Notes under the pieces: model-generated
The model's input: the letters and a program-made list of their open reading frames with translations, nothing else
What the model was told of the DNA's origin: nothing
Databases searched by the model: none
Origin: JBEKJU01 sp050011095
Lineage (GTDB): Bacteria > Desulfobacterota > Syntrophorhabdia > Syntrophorhabdales > WCHB1-27
Direction: 5' to 3'
NCBI GenBank assembly: GCA_050011095.1
Contig: JBEKJU010000088.1
Coordinates: forward strand, 1 to 12,043
DNA length: 12,043 bases
Shown here: positions 1 through 6,083 of the stretch, in pieces
How positions within the stretch are numbered: the first letter of the stretch is position 1
How the letters are laid out: each line of letters starts with the position of its first letter
Position numbers and translations under genes: made by a program

Positions 1-177
1 GCTGGGACAGATTAGAGCATATACTCATAACCCAAGGGCAATATAACCGCGGGCAGTGGGGTTGTCAAGGCCAAGGAATAAACAAAAGGCAGACAAAGTA
101 TCACATGATCTTCTTCCTGAAATCCTATATTTTACCCGCAATCAATGGCGTCAAAGGTTACGGGCGGAAGTCTTTGA

Positions 178-1347
178 GGTTTCTCTTTTTGGAGGCATTC
201 CTCCTATAGCCATTTTGCTGCAATTCCTGCAATGGCCACTCCTTGGCCAACCGTTCCCTTCGGGTCGTTACGCCTGTGGGATCCAGGAGTCATCTGGCCC
301 CTTCTGGAGCCAAGAAAAGGACAATGGAATTTTACCACATTGGATAACTGGGTCAATTTAGCCCAAGTTCATAACGTGGAAATCCTTATGACGCTCGGCC
401 AATCTCCGACCTGGGCTTCGGCGCGACCTGCCGATTCTTCTCCTTACAGCCCCCGTGCTCCCGCAGAACCTGCAAATATTGAAGGCTGGAAGACTTACGT
501 CCAAACGGTTGCAACTCGTTATAAGGGACGGATTCATTATTACGAAATATGGAATGAACCAAACTTGACGGAGTTCTATACCGGGACCGTAGGCGAGATG
601 GTCACGCTGGCGCAGGCGGCATATACAATTCACAAGGAGGTAGACCCCACGATACAGGTCGTCTCTCCTTCCGCCACCACGTCCGCCGGGCTTTCGTGGC
701 TGGACCAGCACTTCGGGGCAGGGGGAGGCACATACGCGGACATTATCGGCTATCACTTTTACGTGACTCCCGGTCCGCCTGAAGATATAAGCACCCTTAT
801 TACGCAGGTAAGACAGGTGATGAACAACCATGGCCAGCAGGGAAAACCGCTCTGGAATACGGAGGTTGGTTGGTATATCCAGAATAATCAAGACGTTGTC
901 GTAGGTTCCGGAGTTTTTATCATAGTCTTAACCGAAACCCAGGCAATGGAATATGCGGCCAGAACATATCTAATAGATTGGGTAGGGGGCGTTGACCGCG
1001 TATTTTGGTATGCGTGGGATGACGGTTATATGGGTTTGACGGACGCTGATCACAAAACCGTTAAGCCGCTAGGGACCGCGTATGGAATACTTTATTCCTG
1101 GTTAAACGGGGCTAGTGTGTCAGCCATAACACAGGATAGCCAGGGTATCTGGATCGCCAGTATAAAACGAGGAACGACTTACACGGGGCAGATTCTCTAG
1201 AATCCCACTAAGTCTGTGAACTTTACCTTGCCCAGTGCATGGAACTGCAAGACATTGAGGCAGTTGACGGGGCAGCAAAGCAGTCTGTCGGGTGTGTCCA
1301 GCCTGAATGTCGACCCAATGCCGATTTTAGTCGAGAGCTCCTCTTGA
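178..1347 (+). pseudogene. GH39/clan A-like glycoside hydrolase, disrupted
   Basis: Glycoside hydrolase with a TIM-barrel-like pattern, probably acting on a plant or microbial polysaccharide; the substrate cannot be told. Counting from the first ATG (232), the WNEPN motif places the general acid/base at Glu109 and WNTEVGW places the nucleophile at Glu211, the spacing expected for clan A retaining enzymes. The family-like N-terminal stretch TPWPTVPFGSLRLWD is present. Two lesions are visible. At the 5' end, homology starts in another frame (VFEVSLFG, about 172-196) and resumes in this frame as HSSYSHF, so about one base is lost near 196-204. At 1198-1200 a TAG occurs where a Trp (TGG) is likely, and the same frame then runs through NPTKSVNFTLPSAWNC to a TGA at 1345-1347. 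The stretch 232-1200 is open on its own (322 codons). No signal peptide is seen, probably because the 5' end is damaged. Base composition is more AT-rich than the genes to the right, which suggests transfer. Family call fairly sure; pseudogene status likely. Confidence 0.72.
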
Positions 1348-1428
1348 ATGCGTGCGCCGTCCGGCCCGAATCGGATAACCCAACATCCTGAGGCGGCTGG
1401 GAAGTATCAGAGACATGTGCTCGATACG

Positions 1429-1494
1429 GGCATCGTGATCTCCGCATCCCATAACCCTTATGAGGGATAATGGGATCAAAGTGTTCAACGGAAA
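1429..1494 (+). pseudogene. Phosphohexomutase (GlmM-like) active-site fragment
   Basis: A short scrap of an alpha-D-phosphohexomutase, most like phosphoglucosamine mutase (glucosamine-6-P to glucosamine-1-P in cell wall precursor synthesis). Reading from 1429 gives GIVISASHNPYE, which contains the phosphoserine loop signature SASHNP of the family. One extra G at about 1465 then shifts the frame, and the protein continues as DNGIKVFNGN, the expected next segment. Nothing recognisable as GlmM follows 1494, where a transposase fragment on the other strand begins. The upstream limit is unclear; 1389-1428 may belong to it. This is a non-functional remnant of about 22 codons, so the genome must carry a complete copy elsewhere if the gene is native. 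Assignment to GlmM rather than a phosphomannomutase is a judgement from the residues around the serine loop. Confidence 0.6.
1448..1474. repeat. Imperfect inverted repeat inside the mutase scrap
   Basis: CCCAT-AA-CCCT, loop TATG, AGGG-ATA-ATGGG forms an imperfect hairpin of nine paired bases with a small internal loop. The extra G that breaks the GlmM-like frame lies within the AGGG arm. It may be coincidental to the codons of SHNPYEDNG; no T-run follows, so it is not called a terminator. Confidence 0.35.
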
Positions 1495-1620
1495 CCTGAT
1501 GACCGGCTTGACGGCGTTCCGGGATACTTTCAGGATCCGGCTGATCTGCCGGATGTGTACTCCCCGCCCGTTAAGGCTCAACATGGCCTGCCTGTTCTCC
1601 TCTGTGATCTTCGAGTTCCA
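1495..1620 (-). pseudogene. Transposase N-terminal helix-turn-helix remnant (IS21-like)
   Basis: Reading right to left from about 1617, the segment NSKITEENRQAML then GVHIRQISRILKVSRNAV then KPVIR is a helix-turn-helix of the kind at the N terminus of transposases; the pattern (acidic TEE start, I-R-x-I-S-R-x-L-x-V-S-R-N recognition helix) resembles IS21/IstA-type and related DDE transposases. The likely start codon is out of frame by one base (ATGG before AAC at about 1620). The match stops at about 1495, exactly where the phosphohexomutase fragment on the other strand ends, so the catalytic DDE domain is missing. The call as a transposase HTH is fairly good; the exact IS family is uncertain. 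Confidence 0.5.
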
Positions 1621-1666
1621 TGAACTGCGTCCGGCTATCTTCGAAGGCAGTGAGCAGGGTTCGCCG

Positions 1667-1996
1667 GTCGTGAAACATGATGCGGAGAGGGCGACCATTG
1701 GCCTCGCTCATGATTTCTTCGGCCCTGATGATTTCGGAGAATTTTTTTTAAATGCCTCTTGAACGAGAGGGTCGGTTTTGGGGTGTCGCTTGTCCGGCGC
1801 CAGCTTTCTCCATCCGTGTCAGTGCAAGCATACGGTAGACAGTCGAGTCGGGAACCTCCCGTCCTGCCGCCTGTTCGTAAGCATTCTTGATGGGGCTCAC
1901 GATCAGGATTCCTCCCTTCTTTGCCTCATCGAGAAAAGGGTCAAGCATTCGCGCCTCTTCCTCGTGCGTCATGTTCTGACGCCGTCGGCCACCCCA
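1667..1996 (-). pseudogene. IS630-family transposase remnant, two frameshifts
   Basis: A piece of an IS630/Tc1-type transposase. From 1996 leftward the frame gives NWGGRRRQNMTHEEEAR, then FLDEAKKGGILIVSPIKNAY and VPDSTVYRML, the second winged-helix region typical of these proteins. Near 1816-1824 the frame changes and continues as GWRKLAPDKRHPKTDPLVQ and EAFKK. At a run of eight A's on the coding strand (T's at 1742-1749) a further -1 shift gives FSEIIRAEEIMSEANG and RPLRIMFHD, which is the approach to the first catalytic Asp. Homology ends at 1667, before the rest of the DDE domain. The N-terminal helix-turn-helix is not recognisable to the right of 1996. I see no terminal inverted repeats. 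The first frameshift and the missing ends say it is dead; the A-run shift could instead be a relic of programmed frameshifting, known for some IS630 members. Confidence 0.68.
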
Positions 1997-2062
1997 GTTC
2001 CGCCGGGGAATTTTCTGTCCCTTTGCCCATGCACCGTGTAAGCGACCGTGAACCAGTGCGGG

Positions 2063-2100
2063 CGGGCCGGATCGCACTCGCTGCGATGCAGTACGGCCCG
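2063..2100. repeat. GC-rich nested hairpin
   Basis: CGGGCCG (2063-2069) pairs with CGGCCCG (2094-2100), and inside it ATCGCA (2071-2076) pairs with TGCGAT (2082-2087) around the five-base loop CTCGC. Thirteen base pairs in all with an asymmetric internal loop. It lies downstream of the minus-strand SDR gene that ends at 2210, but no T-run follows on either strand, so Rho-independent termination is not supported. The interval 1997-2209 holds no gene I can recognise; parts of it may be the worn N-terminal region of the IS630 element. Confidence 0.5.
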
Positions 2101-2209
2101 AAGAGCCCCCTTCGCACACGTCTTTCGTTTGCACGTACGAGCCGTGGCCCGCCGCACACTGGTGGGGAGCGAAAGTGTTAAGTGTGAAGGAATGTGCTGT
2201 TGAGGCCCT

Positions 2210-2992
2210 CTACTTTGCCATGGCACCCCCGTCGACCACGAGCAGATGTCCGCACATGAAGTTTGAGGCCGCCGATGCAAGGAAGATCGCCGCGCCTTTC
2301 AGCTCTTCCGCTTGTGCCTGTCTTCCCATGGGCGTAAAGCCGGAGACCATCTTGTCAAACTCGGGATCGTAGGAATTGCCGCCTCCGATGTTCGTGAGGA
2401 AGAAGCCCGGGCATATGGCGTTGACATTGATTCCCAGAGGGGCGTATTCGAGCCCCAGTTCGCGCGTGAGATTGGCCACCGCCCCTTTCGCCGTATTGTA
2501 CGCGGGGACCGGGAAGAGGTGTGCCGAACCGGCGAGTCCGAAGATGGATGAGATGTTGATGATCTTGCCGCTCTTCTGCTTTACCATAATTTTGAGGGCC
2601 TCCCTGGCGCAATAGAAGACGCCCTGGAGGTCGACGGCGAGAACGCCGTTCCATGCCTCCGTCGTGAATTCGTGCAGGAGTTTCGGTTCGGGTTCGACAA
2701 CGCCTGCGTTATTGAAGAGGATGTCTAGACGGCCGAAGGTCTCCACCGTCTTCTCCATGAGCCGTATGCAATTGTCTTCTTTCGATACGTCACACAAGAC
2801 GGCGATGGCCTTCCGCCCCATCCTCTCTATCTTCGCAACGGTCTCCTCCGTGCCCTTCGCGTCGATATCCGCGCAGACCACATCCGCCCCCGCCTCGGCC
2901 ATTGCCTCGGCAAAGGCTGCCCCCAGACCCATCGCGGCGCCAGTCACCACGGCGACCTTGCCGTCCAGTTCAAACATCTTAAACGAATGCAT
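2210..2992 (-). CDS. Short-chain dehydrogenase/reductase (SDR), 260 aa
   Basis: Classical SDR oxidoreductase, cytoplasmic, interconverting an alcohol and a ketone with NAD(P). Counted from the ATG at 2992: cofactor motif TGAAMGLG (17-24), Asp42 at the end of the second beta strand (favours NAD over NADP), NNAG (94-97), catalytic Ser149 in NISS, Tyr165 and Lys169 in YNTAK, and the CPG motif at 194-196. The usual tetrad Asn of the NLxG motif is Asp121 (VDLQG), a variation seen in other SDRs. The frame is open ten codons further, to a TTG at 3022, but GGAGG at 3000-3004 sits seven bases before the ATG at 2992, so I choose 2992. Length and C-terminal VDGG are normal. It resembles 3-oxoacyl-ACP reductase-like and 3-hydroxyacyl or alcohol dehydrogenases; the substrate cannot be assigned. 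It is the last gene of the minus-strand block and is probably co-transcribed with the SDR at 3382-4176. Confidence 0.9.
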   Translation of the reverse strand: MHSFKMFELDGKVAVVTGAAMGLGAAFAEAMAEAGADVVCADIDAKGTEETVAKIERMGRKAIAVLCDVSKEDNCIRLMEKTVETFGRLDILFNNAGVVEPEPKLLHEFTTEAWNGVLAVDLQGVFYCAREALKIMVKQKSGKIINISSIFGLAGSAHLFPVPAYNTAKGAVANLTRELGLEYAPLGINVNAICPGFFLTNIGGGNSYDPEFDKMVSGFTPMGRQAQAEELKGAAIFLASAASNFMCGHLLVVDGGAMAK

Positions 2993-3086
2993 GATCAGAC
3001 CTCCATTGTAGTTAATCTTCAACTATGAGGGGCTCTAAGTAAGCAGCGGCCCCTTAGTCCTGGGAATTGCCAGCCCCAGCCCACGG

Positions 3087-3338
3087 TTATTGGTACCTTG
3101 TTTTATGATAAGGTCCTTCGGTCAGGGCCCATACGGGGGTCCTATTTTCGGTAGCAATCCTCAGAATAGCCTGAATCTCTTCAACAGAGCCGGGTCTCAT
3201 CACAGCGGCGGGCATAATATTATCGACACCCAACATATTGACGGAATATGCGTTAAGGACCTTGGGGCCAGTGATAACATGCTCTGATCTAACCACCCCC
3301 TCCATGGCCTTGAGAGCGTTTTCCGCACTTGTTCCCAT
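3087..3338 (-). pseudogene. FAD-linked oxidase N-terminal stump (cresol/vanillyl-type)
   Basis: An 83-codon open frame with a good start (AAGGAGGAG eight or so bases before ATG at 3338) that holds only the beginning of a PCMH-type FAD-binding oxidase. The segment MPAAVMRPGSVEEIQAILR followed by ATENRTPVWAL matches the N-terminal FAD-domain region of the 4-cresol dehydrogenase / vanillyl-alcohol oxidase / GlcD group, whose full proteins are about 460-560 residues. After PVWAL the expected glycine-rich FAD pyrophosphate loop is absent and the frame ends in an unrelated tail, TEGPYHKTRYQ. It is therefore a 3'-truncated gene, still with an intact ribosome binding site, caught between two complete SDR genes on the same strand. 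The p-cresol-like flavin dehydrogenases are the best relatives, but so short a piece does not fix the substrate. Nothing resembling the remaining domain is seen in 3023-3086. Confidence 0.62.
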
Positions 3339-3381
3339 TATTACTCCTCCTTTCGAAGTTTCGTGTCAGCCATGATCCATG

Positions 3382-4176
3382 TCAGTATGTGGGAAAGTCA
3401 TGACCCCCATCTATGCCTATTAGCTGGCCGGTCATCATCTTTGTGTCATCCGACGTGAGCCAGGAGACTACCCGCGCTATATCCTCCGGCTTCAATGGTA
3501 GCTTGATCGCCTGTTTCTGTTGGGTAAACCAGTTTGTCACCTCACTCTCGGAAACATTGAGAACCTGCGCCAGGGCCTTCCGGTTTTCATTCCACCATGG
3601 GGTCTCTACAGGCCCCGGGCACACAGCGTTTACCGTAATGCCGTACGCTGCAACCTCCTTTGCGAGCGCGACTGTCATGGCGATCTGACCTGCCTTTGAG
3701 ATCGCATATGTGGCCATCAGCGGTTGGGCCTGCCTGCCCACCGCCGATGAGATATTGATCACGCGACCTGACTTCTGCAGAATCATGTGGGGGATCACAT
3801 ACTTGATGCACAGGTAACCGCCGCGCAGGTTGACTGCCATGGTCTCGTCCCAAACCTCCGTGGGCGTCTCCCACAGGGGAGCCACCCGCCCGAGCCCCGC
3901 ATTGTTCACAAGCACATCAATCCTCGAAAATGTCGACATCGTTTTTTTTACCATTTCTTCAATGTCGGCTTCCTTGCGAAGGTCGCATGCCACGGCGATG
4001 GCGCGCGTCCCCTTCTTACCGATCTCTTCGGCAACCCGGTTCGCTGAGGCCGCATCCACATCTGCCACGACCACGGCCGCCCCTTTGGCCGCCAGCTCAA
4101 AGGCTATAGCCCTTCCTATCCCGTTGGCGCTCCCGGTCACGATTGCCGTCCTGCCTGATAGTGTCTGTTCTCCCAT
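3382..4176 (-). CDS. Short-chain dehydrogenase/reductase (SDR), 264 aa
   Basis: Second classical SDR of the block. Motifs in order: TGSANGIG (14-21) for the dinucleotide, Asp39 after the second strand (NAD preference likely), NNAG (91-94), tetrad Asn116 in VNLRG, catalytic Ser144 in NISS, Tyr157 and Lys161 in YAISK, CPGP (186-189) and C-terminal GIDGG. All four catalytic residues are present. The stretch 194-225 between the CPG motif and the C-terminal part is longer than minimal and rich in Trp, Asn and Gln (WWNENRK, TNWFTQQKQ), which normally lines the substrate pocket, so its substrate likely differs from that of the SDR at 2210-2992. Start supported by AAAGGGGG about seven bases upstream of ATG 4176. 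It lies 43 bases upstream of the truncated FAD oxidase. Could be a 3-hydroxyacyl-CoA or cyclic alcohol dehydrogenase; no closer assignment is safe. Confidence 0.9.
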   Translation of the reverse strand: MGEQTLSGRTAIVTGSANGIGRAIAFELAAKGAAVVVADVDAASANRVAEEIGKKGTRAIAVACDLRKEADIEEMVKKTMSTFSRIDVLVNNAGLGRVAPLWETPTEVWDETMAVNLRGGYLCIKYVIPHMILQKSGRVINISSAVGRQAQPLMATYAISKAGQIAMTVALAKEVAAYGITVNAVCPGPVETPWWNENRKALAQVLNVSESEVTNWFTQQKQAIKLPLKPEDIARVVSWLTSDDTKMMTGQLIGIDGGHDFPTY

Positions 4177-4188
4177 CTTAAACCCCCT

Positions 4189-4791
4189 TTAATCTTGTTT
4201 GGCCTTCGCTACAGCGTCTCCAACTACCTTCCTTCCGCACCATCTCTGCCCGATACCACGTTTCCTTGCGAACTTCACATTCAGGTTCCCGGTTGTCCGC
4301 CGTTTCCGTCCAAACCGGCCATTCCCGCGATAACCATTTCTGCCCCACCTCCTTTGGATAGCTTTGCATTTATTGCTGACTATACCCGAGAAAAGGCGCC
4401 TCCCCGCCCCGGGGATGCCCTTTCGCCTTTCCCGGAAACCGCCTTGATCCCGTTCCCCCAAGCGTATCACATTACCCTTCGAATCCCCCATTATTTGAAA
4501 CTCTATATGGCGGGGGTCCGACAGGTAACTCTCGAGGTACACATCGCAGGGGGCTAAGGTCGCCGTCGCAATCGACCGGGTCGATTCCAGGGCCGCGAGC
4601 GTCTCTCCCTCGTCCGGCACAATGGCCATGCCGATCCCCCCTCCGCCGCCGGAGGGCTTGATGATCACCGGGTACCCGATCTCATTGGCGCCCTCGCACG
4701 AGCAGGGGTTGCACGCCGAAAGAACCATATGTGCCGGTCCTAACCGTACCGGGATAAGATCAATTATTGTTTTAAGGGGCAAGCTTTGCAA
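4189..4791 (-). pseudogene. Biotin carboxylase (ATP-grasp) fragment
   Basis: Recognisable biotin carboxylase sequence runs from about 4689 to 4447 only: ANEIGYPVIIKPSGGGGGIG (ATP-grasp glycine-rich loop with its preceding Lys), then YLESYLSDPRHIEFQI and GNVIRLGERD. Intact acyl-CoA carboxylase biotin carboxylase subunits have about 450-500 residues and continue after GERD with CSIQRRHQK; here the sequence becomes an unrelated Arg/Gly-rich tail to the stop at 4189. On the N-terminal side, MVLSACNPCSCEG does not match the expected domain. No ribosome binding site is evident at 4791. This is an internal gene piece with both ends lost. The frame staying open for 200 codons is probably chance in GC-rich DNA. 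It abuts the SDR at 3382-4176 on the same strand, so it may mark the former 5' part of a catabolic operon that contained an acyl-CoA carboxylase. Confidence 0.65.
4281..4353 (-). other. Orphan Shine-Dalgarno and 18-codon open frame
   Basis: AGGAGGT (4347-4353, minus strand) stands nine bases before an ATG at 4337, an ideal translation start. The frame reads MVIAGMAGLDGNGGQPGT and stops at 4281-4283. A second frame through the same bases, PVWTETADNREPECEVRK, stays open to the SDR start and could be the downstream part after a frameshift. I do not recognise either. It is either the 5' end of another lost gene in this scrapyard or a leader peptide for the SDR gene that begins about 105 bases downstream. 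Confidence 0.3.
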
Positions 4792-4804
4792 CTCAATATT
4801 TCTG

Positions 4805-4829
4805 ATGAATTCATAAATAGAGTCTGAAT
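4805..4829. promoter_or_regulatory. Candidate LysR-type operator dyad
   Basis: ATTCA (4809-4813) and TGAAT (4825-4829) form an inverted repeat separated by 11 bases; the left half also lies in the perfect palindrome ATGAATTCAT (4805-4814). It sits about 40-65 bases upstream of the LysR gene start at 4870, in the AT-rich gap before the minus-strand block. LysR-type regulators usually bind T-N11-A dyads next to their own gene and repress themselves while activating a divergent target, so the placement fits. The assignment rests on symmetry and position only. Confidence 0.45.
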
Positions 4830-4869
4830 ATATTGGACGGAAAACGCTAAATGGTGTAGTCTAGAGTTT

Positions 4870-5814
4870 GTGCAACTTCCCCAGATCAACGTGCAGCAAT
4901 TGATCACCTTTTGCTTCGTGGCGAAAGAAGAAAGCTTCAGCGTCGCTTCCGAGAAGCTTTTCATTACCCAGCCTGCGGTGACGCGGCAAATAAAGAGCCT
5001 GGAAGGACAGTTCGGGGTGAAGCTCATCAACGTCAAGAGGAAAAGGGTCCATCTAACGAAAGCGGGCGAGCGGCTGGTGACCTACGCGGAGTCGGTCATC
5101 AGCCAGGTTATGATGGCGGAAAATTTCCTGAAAAGCTGCCGGGTCAACAGCCTGCGCATCGGCGTCGCGACGACGATCACACTTTATCTCACGCCGATGA
5201 TCGACAAATTCAAGGAGCTTTTCCCTTCCGTGATGCTCTCTGTGCGGGAAGGGCCTTCGTTGACCCTTATCGAAGACCTGCTTGATTTCAAGCATGACAT
5301 CTGCCTCGTCGGCCCCCTTCCCGCGATCGACAAGAAGCTGCGCGTCGCGAGCATACCGGAAGTGGAAAGAATGGTCCTGGTGGCGAGTCCCGAGTATCCG
5401 CTCGCCAGAAAGTCCGAGGTGAAATGGGAAGACCTCGTGGAGTACCCCCTCATCCTCCAGGCTGAAGGATCGACGTCAAGGGAAGTGATCCTGCGCCATT
5501 TCGCGAGCAGAAAGCTGACACCCATGATCGGCGCAGAGGTGGACAACGTGGAATGTGCCAAACAACTTGCCCTGCAGCAGAAGGGCATGGCCATGATGTT
5601 TCTTCCCTGCGTCAGGGAGGAAGTGGCCTTGGGAAAACTCACCATCATCCCCGTTGTGAACGGGGAAATAAAGCTTGGCATCGACGTGGTGACGAACCGG
5701 GAATGCGCTTCCTCTCCTCTTCTGAAAGCCTTCGTCGGCATTATCGAGAAGCGTTTCAACTATCCCCTCTGCGAGGACGGCTCCCTGAGGCAAAGGCCTA
5801 TGGTGATTTCCTGA
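4870..5814 (+). CDS. LysR-family transcriptional regulator, 314 aa
   Basis: Homotetrameric DNA-binding regulator. The N-terminal winged helix-turn-helix covers residues about 7-66: QQLITFCFVAKEESFSVASE, then LFITQPAVTRQIKSLE (recognition helix) and GVKLINVKRKRVHLT followed by KAG. A linker helix leads to a periplasmic-binding-protein-like effector domain from about residue 90 (LRIGVATTITLYLTP) to near 300, where a small-molecule inducer would bind. Length is normal for the family. The start is a GTG at 4870; no strong ribosome binding site precedes it, and a GTG at 4891 (before QQLITF) is the alternative. It is divergent from the minus-strand block, and the dyad at 4805-4829 lies in the shared gap, so it probably once controlled that SDR/carboxylase/oxidase set. 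Because the first gene of that set is now a fragment, its present target may be only the SDR genes or itself. Inducer unknown. Confidence 0.93.
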   Translation: MQLPQINVQQLITFCFVAKEESFSVASEKLFITQPAVTRQIKSLEGQFGVKLINVKRKRVHLTKAGERLVTYAESVISQVMMAENFLKSCRVNSLRIGVATTITLYLTPMIDKFKELFPSVMLSVREGPSLTLIEDLLDFKHDICLVGPLPAIDKKLRVASIPEVERMVLVASPEYPLARKSEVKWEDLVEYPLILQAEGSTSREVILRHFASRKLTPMIGAEVDNVECAKQLALQQKGMAMMFLPCVREEVALGKLTIIPVVNGEIKLGIDVVTNRECASSPLLKAFVGIIEKRFNYPLCEDGSLRQRPMVIS

Positions 5815-6083
5815 CAAAATCCACGGGATTGTCATTGCAGGAATGTAAGGCGGCCACTTGTACGTACCATCGCCCAAGCGAGAAAGCCTCTTATCGGAAG
5901 CGAAGCGCCGGAGCTTATCCGGGACCCGACGCGATGGCCCTTGGGGGGGACGTGACGTGGCTTTCGGCCGGTATCCGACCATATCCGGCAATGTCGAAAT
6001 TGATCGCAGGGACGATCAGCCGCGTGGCATGAAGACCGGCCGGGACCCGTCAACCCGGGGGTGCGCGACAGGGGGGTGAGCTG
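5815..6083. other. Convergent intergenic region, no gene recognised
   Basis: The 269 bases between the stops of the LysR gene (+) and the response regulator gene (-) hold no recognisable gene or RNA. GC-rich inverted repeats such as CCGGG/CCCGG (about 6037-6060) could slow transcription from either side, but no T-run follows, so I do not call a terminator. A + strand frame reading PDAMALGGDVTWLSAG (about 5928-5975) looks protein-like but matches nothing I know. Confidence 0.4.

Noticed and set aside
1198..1200. Pyrrolysine or suppressor recoding of TAG in the glycosidase
   Set aside because: A second lesion at the 5' end and the surrounding gene debris make a plain nonsense mutation far more likely; no Pyl genes are in the window.
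1460..1762. + strand 100-codon frame across the scrap region
   Set aside because: Only its first dozen codons (DNGIKVFNGN) are meaningful, as the second half of the GlmM-like scrap; the rest is antisense to transposase remnants.
6037..6060. GC-rich inverted repeat as a bidirectional terminator between LysR and the response regulator
   Set aside because: Stem is only about five bases with a long loop and no T-run on either side.
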